Source: VRUE01 sp963817905
Lineage (GTDB): Bacteria; Actinomycetota; Thermoleophilia; Solirubrobacterales; 70-9
Reading direction: 5' to 3'
DNA length: 64,000 bases
Assembly: GCA_963817905.1 (NCBI GenBank)
Contig: CAWFPS010000003.1
Coordinates: 1,240,001 to 1,304,000 of the forward strand
A program made the position numbers and the translations under genes. Position 1 is the first letter of the stretch, and every line of letters starts with the position of its first letter. Positions 17,083 through 24,311 of this stretch are shown one piece after another. The notes beneath the pieces were generated by a model that had not been told where the DNA came from, did no database searches, and saw only the letters and a list, made by a program, of their open reading frames with translations.

Positions 17083-17887
17083 ATGGGTTCCTGGGTCGCA
17101 ATCGACTTCGAGACCGCCTCGACGCGAGGCACACCCTGCGCCGTGGGACTGGTCGAGGTCACTGATGGGCAACTCGGCGAGCGGCATCGCTGGTTGATCC
17201 GGCCGCCGGTCTTTGAGTTCTCGCCGTTCAATGTCGCGCTGCACGGGATCGAGCCGGAGATGTGCCGCGACGCGCCCACCTGGGCAGAGAGCCTCGGACA
17301 GATCCTGGAGGTAGTGGCGAACCGGCCGCTCGTCGCGCACAACGCGGCCTTCGATCTCGGCGTGGTCCGCGATGCCTGCGAGCTTTGCGAACTCGAATGG
17401 CCGCAACTCGAGTATGCCTGCACCCTGGTGGTCGGCCGGCGCGTGTGGCCGGGGCTCACGACCTACAGCCTTCCGTTTCTTGCCGCGCACCTCGGGATCG
17501 AGCCCGCCGCCAACCACGAGCCCGTCGCCGACGCGGCGTGCGCAGCCGAAGTCGCCTGCCGAGCCCTGCGGACACGCGAAGCAACTGAATTGGTTGAGTT
17601 GCTCGACAGCTGCCACGCGACGGTCGGGCGGCGCGCTGGCTATCCCGCGGCGCGAGGCCCAGCAGGCAGTAGTAGACCGCGGCGCCGTGGCGACTCGCGG
17701 AGTACGGCGCGACACGGACCTTCTCGTCACCGGCTATCAGGACATGGCGAAGCTGGCCCAGGGAGAGAGCAAGAGCACGAAGCTTCGGCGAGCGGAGGAG
17801 CTGCGGGCCGAAGGGCGGGAGATAGAGATCGTCGGGGAGCCCAGCTGCGAATCGTCGGCTCGGACACGCCGAGTCGTTGGCTGGTAG
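17083..17887 (+). pseudogene. DnaQ-like exonuclease with BRCT domain, frameshifted
   Basis: From ATG 17083 the first about 185 residues form a DEDDh 3'-5' exonuclease: VAIDFETAS, LVAHNAAFDLGVV and NHEPVADAACAAEV. At about 17640 the sequence continues in another frame as a BRCT domain: AQQAVVDRGAVATRGVRRDTDLLVTGYQD to KLRRAEELRAEG. The Pro-rich linker and first strand of BRCT normally present in such proteins are missing, so there is a deletion as well as a frame change. Exonuclease-BRCT proteins are common in actinobacteria, with a presumed repair role. A small piece of the exonuclease N-terminus is duplicated near 22.8 kb. Confidence 0.8.
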
Positions 17888-17957
17888 TGGCAACGCTCAC
17901 CCCCGGGGTGTGCCTGACCGAGATCAGCACCTCCTGGGCCTCGTCGAGCGCGCTCTA

Positions 17958-17982
17958 CTCAGTTCGTCAGCGCTGAACTGAG
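17958..17982. terminator. hairpin at the 3' end of vapC
   Basis: CTCAGTTC (17958-17965) pairs perfectly with GAACTGAG (17975-17982); the loop holds TCAGCGCT. It overlaps the stop region of the minus-strand VapC gene. No T-run follows, so terminator activity is uncertain. Confidence 0.4.
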
Positions 17983-18366
17983 ACGCACGTCAACGCTCTT
18001 GAGCGCGCGACGCACCGGCTGGTCGAAGCTGGCCAGGTCGGCGCCCACCCGCTCGGCGGTCGCGAGCGCGAAGCCGTCGGCAAGGCTGATGCCAAGGGCG
18101 CGACGCCGTGCCGCAACGCGAGCCAGGGCGGCGTCGGGCGATGACGTGCGGATACCGAGCGACGCAATCGCGTTGACGGCAGCCCGAAGGCTGCGCTCGT
18201 CCTCGGCCGGCCGCACCAGAGCCTCGGCATAGTTGACCGTGCAAATCACAAGCTCCGTCCTCTCGGTTGTGAACCGTTCGAAGGCCGCCGCAGCGGCGGC
18301 GTGGTGCGCGTCGGCACGGTCGAGCGCCGCGATCACGATGTCGGTGTCGAGAACGCAGGTTGCCAC
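17959..18366 (-). CDS. vapC: VapC-type PIN-domain toxin
   Basis: 135 residues from a GTG at 18366. The PIN acidic quartet is visible: VLDTDIVIAALD, NYAEALVRP, SLADGFALATAERVGADLASFDQ. PIN toxins cleave tRNA or rRNA. The antitoxin gene is immediately upstream with a 16-bp gap. Confidence 0.88.
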   Translation of the reverse strand: MATCVLDTDIVIAALDRADAHHAAAAAAFERFTTERTELVICTVNYAEALVRPAEDERSLRAAVNAIASLGIRTSSPDAALARVAARRRALGISLADGFALATAERVGADLASFDQPVRRALKSVDVRLSSALTN

Positions 18367-18382
18367 GTGGACTTCGGCGTTC

Positions 18383-18601
18383 TCAGCTGCGCTCTTCGGA
18401 GCGCAGCTTCTCGAGGTAGTCGTGCCCGTAAAGGCCGTCGAAGACGCCGAGCGCGGACGCCACATCTGGTGCCGCCCGATGTACGACGATCCGGTCTGCT
18501 CCCTCGGCCTCGATCACGACGTCGTCTCCCGGCCGCAGGCCTGCCGCCTCGAGGCTCTCGACCGGCAGAGTGACCTGGTGCTTGCTGGAGATGCGTGGCA
18601 T
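18383..18601 (-). CDS. vapB: AbrB/MazE-type antitoxin
   Basis: 72 residues: the MPRISSKHQVTLP start and GLRPGDDVVIEAEGADRIVV form the swapped-hairpin AbrB DNA-binding domain. The C-terminal FDGLYGHDYLEKLRSE is the toxin-binding tail. It is paired with the downstream PIN gene and probably represses the operon via the palindrome just upstream. Confidence 0.88.
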   Translation of the reverse strand: MPRISSKHQVTLPVESLEAAGLRPGDDVVIEAEGADRIVVHRAAPDVASALGVFDGLYGHDYLEKLRSEERS

Positions 18602-18602
18602 A

Positions 18603-18622
18603 CCTTTACTTTAACGTAAAGG
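18603..18622 (-). promoter_or_regulatory. palindrome upstream of vapB (candidate operator)
   Basis: CCTTTAC-TTTAAC-GTAAAGG, 7-bp perfect arms, ends two bases from the vapB start codon. It is AT-rich in a GC-rich setting and is a natural candidate for AbrB-type autoregulation and the -10 region. Confidence 0.6.
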
Positions 18623-18635
18623 GACACGATCTATC

Positions 18636-18741
18636 AGGGCCCGGCCGCTCACCGCCATCGGGCCTGACGCGAGCGTCAGATAGCGAAACTGTCGACCATC
18701 CGGCGAAATGCTTGGTTCAAAATGCCGTCCGGCTAGGCCCA
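18636..18741 (+). repeat. attC-like imperfect palindrome, copy A
   Basis: The right end (18714-18741) matches the conserved core of four other copies, beginning GGTTCAAA and containing TGCCGTCCGG, then CTAGGCCCA. The left end GGGCCCGGCCG pairs with CGGCTAGGCCC with two weak positions. The core here is GCTAGGC rather than GTTAGGC. Confidence 0.5.
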
Positions 18742-18744
18742 TTT

Positions 18745-19185
18745 CTAGCCGAGTTCGCCCCGGAGCCCCGGGTGCCATGGCCTGGAGACGGCCCGATCGA
18801 GCAAGGCGCGCAGCAGGAAACCGAGCGAGGAGATGCCCAGCAGGATCACGGTAAAAAAAGCATCGATCGTCGGGTATGAGTCCTCGTGGTAGGGATAGAC
18901 ATAGTCGGTTGCCGAGTGCAGGAAAAGCAAGACGGCGAACGGGACTAGGGCAACCGACAGCGCCCACCAGCGGTTTACGAGCGTGACCGCGAGAACATTG
19001 AGCGCCAAAAAGGCCCAGGTGGACGCGGTGCTGAACAAGAGGGCGCCGAGGATGCCGGTGCGGTCGAGATCGAACGCACTCCCGTAGGTGTAGGCGCCGA
19101 CCAGAAGCGCCGCGACACAGGTGATGGCCAAGCGGCCCACGTTGCTCACGGACTTGGGTGCCCCAGAGGTCGTTGTCGGTTGCAT
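18745..19185 (-). CDS. membrane protein, four predicted helices
   Basis: 146 residues from ATG 19185 (MQPTTTSG). Hydrophobic segments: LAITCVAALLVGAYTYG, ILGALLFSTASTWAFLALNVLAVTLV, WALSVALVPFAVLLFLHSA and FFTVILLGISSLGFLLRALL. No family is recognised. It is neatly enclosed by repeat copies A and B: the stop is four bases from A and the start two bases from B, so it looks like one cassette. Confidence 0.65.
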   Translation of the reverse strand: MQPTTTSGAPKSVSNVGRLAITCVAALLVGAYTYGSAFDLDRTGILGALLFSTASTWAFLALNVLAVTLVNRWWALSVALVPFAVLLFLHSATDYVYPYHEDSYPTIDAFFTVILLGISSLGFLLRALLDRAVSRPWHPGLRGELG

Positions 19186-19186
19186 T

Positions 19187-19288
19187 TCGCCGACCGGACC
19201 GGGGAAGCGAACTTGACGCGATCCGTCAGCCGGCGAGCCCTTCGACCATCCGCCGTAATGCACGGTTCAAATGCCGTCCGGTTAGGCC
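19187..19288 (+). repeat. attC-like imperfect palindrome, copy B
   Basis: The conserved right end is at 19264-19290 and contains GTTAGGC (19281-19287). The left end GCCGACCGGAC pairs with GTCCGGTTAGGC except at one position. It shares a further block with copy A (CGACCATCCG, AATGC). Downstream it continues with ATCGCAGACAAAAG, also found after copy D. Confidence 0.55.
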
Positions 19289-19320
19289 CCATCGCAGACA
19301 AAAGATTCCTGTCCTATTCA

Positions 19321-19649
19321 CTACGAATGCACGAAGCGGGTTACCGCCTCGCGGGCGAGGTCGCTGACCGAGCGGCCTTCCTTCTTGGCTTGCCTCTGAG
19401 CGGCGCGATAGAGATCCGGCGTCGTGCGGAAGCTCAGGCGAGGGGAGGTGCCGCTCCCGGCCAGCGAGGGGCGGCCCACTCGGCGGCGCTTCGCCTTCGA
19501 GAGGTCGTAGCCGCGCTCGGCCTCGGCAGCGAGACCAACAGGCTGCCGTCCTCAAGCTCCACCGCCATCACCTCCAACGCAATCCCGTCCGCGTCGTCAC
19601 CCAGAAAGACCGATCTCAAGCTATCAATTATGTCAGACAATATTAGCAC
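19321..19649 (-). pseudogene. RHH-type antitoxin-like gene, frameshifted
   Basis: The N-terminal frame starts at 19649 (MLILSDIIDSLRSVFLGDDADGIALEV). At about 19515 it must shift by one base to continue as ERGYDLSKAKRRRVGRPSL, then SPRLSFRTTPDLYRAAQRQAKKEG and REAVTRFVHS, ending at 19321. The second part is a ribbon-helix-helix sequence as in CopG-like antitoxins. No partner toxin is adjacent. One missing or extra base in GCTGCCGAGGCCGAG explains the break. Confidence 0.6.
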
Positions 19650-19683
19650 CTGGCCCGACGACCTCGGACGACGGCCGCTTTAC

Positions 19684-19775
19684 GGCCTCAACCACCGGCG
19701 GTGCGACGGCACTCAGCGTGCAGGCGTCCTATGGTCACTGCCGCGCCTTGGTTCAAATGCCGTCCGGTTAGGCCC
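19684..19775 (+). repeat. attC-like imperfect palindrome, copy C
   Basis: This copy folds best: GGCCT(C)AACC at 19684-19693 pairs with GGTTAGGCC (19766-19774) with a single bulged C, and GACGGCA pairs internally with TGCCGTC. The right end has the GTTRRRY-type core GTTAGGC at 19767-19773. It is about 92 bp long and shares TGCAGGCG and TGCCGCGCC with copy D. Confidence 0.6.
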
Positions 19776-19821
19776 ACTCGCAGGTCCCGACTGAGTTATC
19801 TCCCGTGGTAACTGCGGCGAT

Positions 19822-20925
19822 TCAACGGCGCTTGAGCCACTCGGCCAACAGGGGGTCGAGCAGATGCGGCTTGCCGTCCGCGTCGCGCTTGACGTGACGT
19901 TCATCGGCAAGCAGCCGTTCGAGTGCCTCTTGAAGCGTGGAACGCGCGACGCGGTGCTCACTTGCGACAACACTGCCTGTAGGGGCTTGGCCGTCGCCCA
20001 CCGCGAGCAGGACCAGGCGTTCGTTCCTGTTGAGGCCGTCCCACAGCGCCTGGTGTGCGTCTTGGGTCTCCGCGAGCGCCAGCTCAAGCGCCGCAGGCGC
20101 GGGGTCCGAATGGCCTGGCTGCTGCTCGAGCAGGTTGTAAAGATGGTGGGCAAGCAGGATCGTGCGCTGCGGATGCCCACCTGTGTAGGCGAGCAACTCG
20201 TCGACGGCGCGGCCGGGGTCGAGCTCGTTGGCGACGAGCAGAGCCTCGATGTCGTGCGCAGCCTCGGCGATGGGCAGGGTGGGAAGCTCGAGCGGGCGAG
20301 CCTGGCCGTAGAAGGGCCGTTCGTGCTCCGCAAAGAGCGCATGCATGAGCGACGGCTGGCTTCCGGCAAAGACATATGCCGCAGCCTCGCCGTGATGCTG
20401 GATCACGGAACGCATCAGGCCGTCGAGCGCGTCATCGGCGATGAGGACGTCCTGGAACTCATCGAAGCAGACGACGGTGAGCCCGCCATCCGCTTGATGC
20501 AGTGCCTGAGGGACATCGAGCAGCTCGAGAAGTGCGGCGCGCGCCTCGTCTGCGGGTGGGCGCGGCCGCCGCGCGGCCGCCCTAACTCCGAGCCCAGCGA
20601 CCGAGGCGCCGACTTCGAGGCGCGTCGCCCAGCGGCGAACGCTGCGCCCCGGATCGTTTGGCAGGTCGCTGAAGGAGCCCGCGACGCGCGCCGCCACGTC
20701 GCCCAGCGTCGCGACCTTTGAGAAGTCGACGCGCACCGCGCGATGCCCCGCTTCGCGCATTGCGAAGATGTGGGCGTCCAGCAGGCTGCTCTTGCCGAAG
20801 CGGCGCGGAGCCGCGAGGCGGACGGCAACTCGGTCAGCAGCGGCTCGCTGCAGGTCATCGAGCTCGGAGCGGCGGTCGATTAGACGGGCGGGACCGACCG
20901 GGCCTTGATAGTTGAACGGATTCAC
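19822..20925 (-). CDS. AAA ATPase (archaeal ATPase-like, STAND/SWACOS type)
   Basis: 367 residues from a GTG at 20925 (VNPFNYQGPVGP); an upstream in-frame ATG at 20997 would read through the palindrome. Walker A AAPRRFGKSSLLD and Walker B GLTVVCFDEFQDV are clear. AYVFAGSQPSLM provides the sensor, and GGHPQRTILLAHHLYNLL the lid. The C-terminus (LNRNERLVLLAVGDGQAPTGSVVASEHRV to RLLADERHV) is a winged helix. This is the ATPase_2/Archaeal ATPase group, commonly in mobile DNA and possibly in defence. It is in the cassette between repeats C and D. Confidence 0.82.
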   Translation of the reverse strand: MNPFNYQGPVGPARLIDRRSELDDLQRAAADRVAVRLAAPRRFGKSSLLDAHIFAMREAGHRAVRVDFSKVATLGDVAARVAGSFSDLPNDPGRSVRRWATRLEVGASVAGLGVRAAARRPRPPADEARAALLELLDVPQALHQADGGLTVVCFDEFQDVLIADDALDGLMRSVIQHHGEAAAYVFAGSQPSLMHALFAEHERPFYGQARPLELPTLPIAEAAHDIEALLVANELDPGRAVDELLAYTGGHPQRTILLAHHLYNLLEQQPGHSDPAPAALELALAETQDAHQALWDGLNRNERLVLLAVGDGQAPTGSVVASEHRVARSTLQEALERLLADERHVKRDADGKPHLLDPLLAEWLKRR

Positions 20926-20926
20926 C

Positions 20927-20940
20927 GTACACCAGTGTAC
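20927..20940 (-). promoter_or_regulatory. palindrome upstream of AAA ATPase
   Basis: GTACAC-CA-GTGTAC, a perfect 6-bp inverted repeat ending two bases before the GTG start. It may be bound by the winged-helix domain of the ATPase, which would be autoregulation; that is inference. Confidence 0.45.
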
Positions 20941-21000
20941 GACCTTAACGGACAGATTTAGTTTTGGGGAAGGATCCCGAGTGGCTGCCGATGACAAAAA

Positions 21001-21086
21001 GGCAACCTGGATCGGCTACAGCTCCCCATGCAGGCGCCTGATCACGTCTGCCGCGCCGGGGTTCAAATGCCGTCCGGTTAGGCCCA
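21001..21086 (+). repeat. attC-like imperfect palindrome, copy D
   Basis: The conserved right end at 21060-21086 carries GTTAGGC (21077-21083). The left partner is either GGCAACC at about 21001 or CCTTAACGGAC at 20944, giving a length of 86 or about 140 bp. GTCTGC at 21046-21051 is also complementary to GCAGAC just after the core. It is closely related to copy C. Confidence 0.55.
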
Positions 21087-21129
21087 TATCGCAGACAAAA
21101 GCATTCGAACCGTTTGGCATGCTGGTCGG

Positions 21130-21759
21130 ATGGCTCAGACCGCAGAGAAGACGGGCTCATTGGAGCTGGTCGCGGCTCCTGCAATAGAGAAGCGGATCTT
21201 GGTCGTCCGCGGAAGCCAGGTGATGCTCGATGAAGACCTCGCCGATCTTTATGGCGTCGAAACCAGGCGGTTGATCGAGCAGGTGAAGCGGAATCGCGAC
21301 CGCTTTCCGGAGGATTTCATGTTCCAGTTGAGCAAAGAGGAGGCTGCGGTTTTGAGATCGCAAATTGCGATCTCAAACGGAGGGTCCGGCGGCCGTCGCT
21401 ATGCGCCCTACGTCTTTACCGAGCAAGGAGTAGCGATGCTCTCGGGGGTCCTGAAGAGCAAGAGGGCCGTCATTGTGAACATCGCGATCATGCGCGCGTT
21501 CGTCGAGTTGCGCCGTGCGGCGGTGGGCTACGCGGCGTTGGAGAAGCGGCTCGATCAGCTAGAACGAGATACGAGTTCGAAGCTGGGCCAGCACGATGAA
21601 CGGCTGGATGAGGTCTTCAAGACCCTTCGGCATCTGATCGCACCGCCCGTTCGACCAAGAGGGCCATCGGGTTCAGGGCGCCGGAGGACGAGTAGCCGCT
21701 TCGCGACTCAGCACCCGTATTCGGGAAGTTGTGCTGTGGTTCAAATACCGTCCGGTTAG
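21130..21759 (+). CDS. ORF6N-domain protein (KilA-N group), C-terminus shifted
   Basis: The ORF6N domain is complete: KRILVVRGSQVMLDEDLADLYGVETRRL, VKRNRDRFPEDFMFQL and PYVFTEQGVAMLSGVL, followed by a coiled region (LEKRLDQLERD). ORF6N/KilA-N proteins are DNA-binding proteins of phages and mobile islands. Usual family members end in a short RAIGF-type tail; here that tail (KRAIGFRAPEDE, stop at 21695) is one frame away, so one base appears lost at about 21655. The present frame runs on and stops inside repeat E. Confidence 0.85.
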   Translation: MAQTAEKTGSLELVAAPAIEKRILVVRGSQVMLDEDLADLYGVETRRLIEQVKRNRDRFPEDFMFQLSKEEAAVLRSQIAISNGGSGGRRYAPYVFTEQGVAMLSGVLKSKRAVIVNIAIMRAFVELRRAAVGYAALEKRLDQLERDTSSKLGQHDERLDEVFKTLRHLIAPPVRPRGPSGSGRRRTSSRFATQHPYSGSCAVVQIPSG

Positions 21760-21764
21760 GCCCA
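21660..21764 (+). repeat. attC-like imperfect palindrome, copy E
   Basis: The conserved right end is at 21738-21764 with GTTAGGC (21755-21761). The left partner GGGCC-AT-CGG pairs loosely with CCG-GTTA-GGCCC. An internal stem CAGCAC/GTGCTG is present. It overlaps the 3' end of the ORF6N gene. Confidence 0.45.
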
Positions 21765-21774
21765 TCGCACCCGG

Positions 21775-22167
21775 CTACGGTCGAAGGTCTTGGACTTCGC
21801 AGGGCAGGCTTTCCACCCGATCGATGATCTCCGGGTCTCCGGTCAATAGCACCGCGCCCTCAGAGGCGGCAAGCGCGACCGCGAAACAGTCAGCCAGCGC
21901 CATCGGGTAGGAGGCCTTTAGATTCGCCGCCACTCTCATCGCCGAGACTCCGGGGAGATGCTCGGTGATCCGAGGGCGGAGTTCCTCAAGCACGCGGTCC
22001 GCCTCTTCCTTGCCGTGGTCCCGATTGGTTCGATAGTGGACCTCGACCAGATTGATCCAACTCATCGCCGGGCGTTCCCGATTCAGAATCTCATCGACCA
22101 AATCCGCCGCCGGTTCGTCTCCGTCAAGCCAGGACAGAACAGGCCAGGAATCCAGACAAAAGGGCAA
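21775..22167 (-). CDS. vapC: VapC-type PIN-domain toxin
   Basis: 130 residues: FCLDSWPVLSWLDGDE at the N-terminus, INLVEVHYRTNRDHG, and MALADCFAVALAASEGAVLLTGDPEI with the C-terminal acidic residues give the PIN active site. It follows an AbrB-type antitoxin gene with a 3-bp gap. The stop is about 10 bp from repeat E. Confidence 0.88.
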   Translation of the reverse strand: MPFCLDSWPVLSWLDGDEPAADLVDEILNRERPAMSWINLVEVHYRTNRDHGKEEADRVLEELRPRITEHLPGVSAMRVAANLKASYPMALADCFAVALAASEGAVLLTGDPEIIDRVESLPCEVQDLRP

Positions 22168-22170
22168 GGG

Positions 22171-22386
22171 CTACCGAGGCTCTTTGTCGCGATCTTCAAG
22201 TAGCCGCGCCGCCATGCCGCTACCAGCGAATCTTCCGCGCAGCGTAGAACTAGGGGTGGCCCGCCGCACGACGATCCCATCGTCAACGGGCTCAAAGGAA
22301 ACGTCCGAGCCTGGCCCAAGCCCTGCGCGTTCGCGGAGATCCTTGGGGATCACAACTTGGCCCTTGGCACCGATTCGCTGAGTCAT
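22171..22386 (-). CDS. vapB: AbrB-type antitoxin
   Basis: 71 residues: MTQRIGAKGQVVIPKDLRERAGLGPGSDVSF is an AbrB/SpoVT domain. The C-terminal LRGRFAGSGMAARLLEDR is the toxin-neutralising helix. The start overlaps the end of the RelE copy by 4 bp. Confidence 0.88.
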   Translation of the reverse strand: MTQRIGAKGQVVIPKDLRERAGLGPGSDVSFEPVDDGIVVRRATPSSTLRGRFAGSGMAARLLEDRDKEPR

Positions 22387-22745
22387 ACAGCCTCAGTATA
22401 CCTCGCGTAGTTCCTTGTGCAGCTAGCCCCCGGCTCGGAGCGACTCTCCTTGCCCCAGAGGGCCGCGAGATCACGCGCGCCGTGGATCAGGCCGAGGACA
22501 TGGACATCCGCATCCTCGATCTCGTAAATCAGGCGGTAGCTTCCGACGATCAGCTCGCGGACCGTCGGCTCTCCCAACTCGGGAACCACGCGGCCTCGCT
22601 CGGCCATCTCCTCAAGCGATCGAGCGCGATCGCGGACGCGCCGCACGAACGCTGCCGCATAGCCAGGGGAGTCCTCGGCGATGTAGTCGGCGATGCGCTC
22701 GAGGTCCCGCCAGGCAGTCTCGGCCCACGCTACCTGTCGAGCCAC
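22383..22745 (-). CDS. RelE/ParE-family toxin (copy 2)
   Basis: 120 residues from a GTG at 22745. It is almost identical to the toxin at 16477-16803 through GKESRSEPGAS, then extended by 12 residues because the original stop context is lost, ending at 22383 next to the AbrB gene. Its antitoxin is truncated, so this may be an unpaired toxin, possibly neutralised by the RelB of copy 1. Confidence 0.82.
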   Translation of the reverse strand: MARQVAWAETAWRDLERIADYIAEDSPGYAAAFVRRVRDRARSLEEMAERGRVVPELGEPTVRELIVGSYRLIYEIEDADVHVLGLIHGARDLAALWGKESRSEPGASCTRNYARYTEAV

Positions 22746-22863
22746 CGGGCCAACCGCTGCTCGACCTCGTCCTGGGGCAGGACTCTCCCTGCCTCGACGC
22801 GAGGCACACCCTCCGCCGTGGGACTGGTCGAGGTCACCGATGGGCAACTCGGCGAGCTGCATC
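22730..22863 (-). pseudogene. truncated RelB joined to an exonuclease fragment
   Basis: 22730-22798 matches the 3' end of relB copy 1. From GCCTCGAC at 22791-22798 the sequence switches to that of the exonuclease gene (17124 to about 17190). GCCTCGAC occurs at both parental positions (16849-16856 and 17116-17123), so a 267-bp deletion at 8-bp microhomology made this junction. The antitoxin start and N-terminus are lost. Confidence 0.8.
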
Positions 22864-22932
22864 GGGAGCGCACCGGCCGGTTAGCGGGCTTGGCGCCTCA
22901 GCTCGACTTCGAAATCAGCGCGTCTGACCACG

Positions 22933-23160
22933 ATGCCGAAGTATCTGCTGCTCAAGCACTACAGCGGCGGCCCGGAGCCGCACCACCCCTTCCCGCCGAT
23001 GGACCAGTGGGCGCCCGAGGAGGTGGAGGCGCACATGGCCTTCCTGCACCAGGTCAAAGCGCTGCTGCAGGAAAACGGCGAGTACGTCGACGGGCAGGCA
23101 CTGACGCAGGCGCAGACCTGGGTCCGCTACGGCGGGCCGGACGCCGCGCCGGTCCGCGCT
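22933..23160 (+). pseudogene. YCII-domain (DGPF) protein, 3' truncated
   Basis: MPKYLLLKHYSGGPEP and PPEVEAHM-like sequence up to WVRYGGPDAAPV match the N-terminal half of YCII-related proteins often encoded with ECF sigma factors. After DAAPV the expected DGPF-containing half is replaced by unrelated sequence that runs into the HU gene on the other strand. It is probably non-functional. Confidence 0.7.
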
Positions 23161-23190
23161 GGGCCTCGCCCTCCTCGCCGCCCCCCGGCG

Positions 23191-23475
23191 TCAGCCGTTG
23201 ACGGCCTTCTTCAGTTCCGCGCCGGGGCTGAACTTCGCCGCCGTTTTCGCGGCGATCTGCATTGACTCGCCGGTCTGCGGATTGCGGCCTTCCCGCGCCG
23301 GCCGGTCCACGGTCGAGAACTTGCCGAAGCCGGTGAATTTGACCTCGTTGCCAGCCGTGAGCTGAGCGGTGATCTCCTCGATTGTCGCGTCCACCGCGAG
23401 CTTCGCCTGGCCGGTCTCGAGCCCGGTCCGCTCGGCTACCTTCCTTGCCAGTTCATCCTTGGTGGTTATCGGCAT
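23191..23475 (-). CDS. HU-family DNA-binding protein
   Basis: 94 residues with the full HU fold: ITTKDELARKVAERTGL, EVKFTGFGKFSTVDRPAREGRNPQTGE (the DNA-binding arm with RNP) and KFSPGAELKKAVNG. The length is standard for HU. A nucleoid-associated protein; also often carried by mobile islands. Its position among truncated genes suggests an accessory copy rather than the main chromosomal one. Confidence 0.93.
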   Translation of the reverse strand: MPITTKDELARKVAERTGLETGQAKLAVDATIEEITAQLTAGNEVKFTGFGKFSTVDRPAREGRNPQTGESMQIAAKTAAKFSPGAELKKAVNG

Positions 23476-23607
23476 CTCGTCTCCTAGAAGTAACAGGCGC
23501 AGGGCCCCGGTTGGGCCTGCTGTCCAAGGGTTTCTACAGGCCCGAGCGCACCGAGGTCTTCCAGCCCACCTTTTCCAGCGTGGTCAAGGCGATCTCGCGC
23601 CCGCCGC

Positions 23608-23775
23608 TCAGGTCCCCTCGCCGGCAAGAAGCGCGTCGATTTGGCCGAGGGCTTCGACCATGCCCTGCTCCATGCCCATCTCGACCAGCCGTTCCATCCC
23701 CTCGCGGCTGGCGAACTTGGATTGGATCGACATCGTCAGGGCGTCGAGGTCCTTGTTCACGTCGGTGACGGGCAT
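23608..23775 (-). pseudogene. C-terminal fragment of an AHSA1/SRPBCC protein
   Basis: 55 codons from ATG 23775. SKFASREGMERLVEMGMEQGM and ALGQIDALL are the typical last helix of AHSA1-like SRPBCC proteins; the N-terminal beta-grip is absent. It overlaps the SprT-like stop. An N-terminal fragment of such a gene occurs at about 35.9 kb. Confidence 0.65.
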
Positions 23776-24296
23776 CGGCTGTCTCCTTTGTCGGCTTCGA
23801 AAATCTGCTCGATCCGCTCGATCGCGTCGGCGTAGGTCCCGTGGCGGGTGCTCGACGGGGGGCGGATGGTGATGCCGTAGGCCTCTCGCATCGCCGTCGC
23901 GAGAGTTTGCTTGAAGGTCTGGCCATGCCAGGCGTGGGGCTCGGCGGAGCGGCCTACGTGGAGGTGAACCAGCTCGTGGATCAGGGTCTCCTGGATATCG
24001 CCGGAACGGATTCCGGGGTAGGCGGTGACTGAGAGGCGGAACTCGGCGGGCACGGCAAAGCCGAGGCGGTTTGGGCGCTTGCGGGCCCGCCGCACCTTGA
24101 GCGCAGGTTTCCGCGTCGCGAGCGGGCCGCCGGCGAAGACCGGCAGGGCCCCCAGGCGTTCGAGCTCCTGGTCGAGCGCCACCCCCGCGACCATGTAATA
24201 GGAGGGAGCGCGGCGCAGAGGAGCTGGCGCCGGTCGCGGCGCGGCTGACGCTCTGTGGCCGCTCTTCACGGGCCGCCGGAGGAACTTGGTCACCAT
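23757..24296 (-). CDS. SprT-like zinc metalloprotease domain protein
   Basis: 179 residues. HELVHLHVGRSAEPHAWHGQTFKQTL gives the HExxH zinc motif followed by a third His, as in SprT/Spartan-like proteases. The N-terminus is basic and Ala/Pro-rich. ARKRPNRLGFAVPAEFRLSV precedes the active-site helix. The zinc-ribbon of longer SprT proteins is not evident. The start may be internal (MVAGVALDQELERL at 24194). Confidence 0.75.
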   Translation of the reverse strand: MVTKFLRRPVKSGHRASAAPRPAPAPLRRAPSYYMVAGVALDQELERLGALPVFAGGPLATRKPALKVRRARKRPNRLGFAVPAEFRLSVTAYPGIRSGDIQETLIHELVHLHVGRSAEPHAWHGQTFKQTLATAMREAYGITIRPPSSTRHGTYADAIERIEQIFEADKGDSRCPSPT

Positions 24297-24311
24297 GGGG
24301 AGCGAGAGTCT

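Noticed and set aside
18714..21764. The repeated 27-bp end as functional tRNA genes
   Set aside because: The T-loop-like TTCAAAT is present, but the bases on either side do not pair in any copy and no D- or anticodon arm precedes it.
22875..22895. Sixth attC-like core (CCGGTTAGCGGGC) after the relBE duplicate
   Set aside because: The core reads GTTAGCG rather than GTTRRRY, there is no conserved 27-bp end and no palindromic partner nearby.
23520..23607. Possible coding remnant (GLLSKGFYRPERTEVFQPTFSSV) on the plus strand
   Set aside because: It looks protein-like but I cannot place it in a family, and there is no start site or full-length frame.
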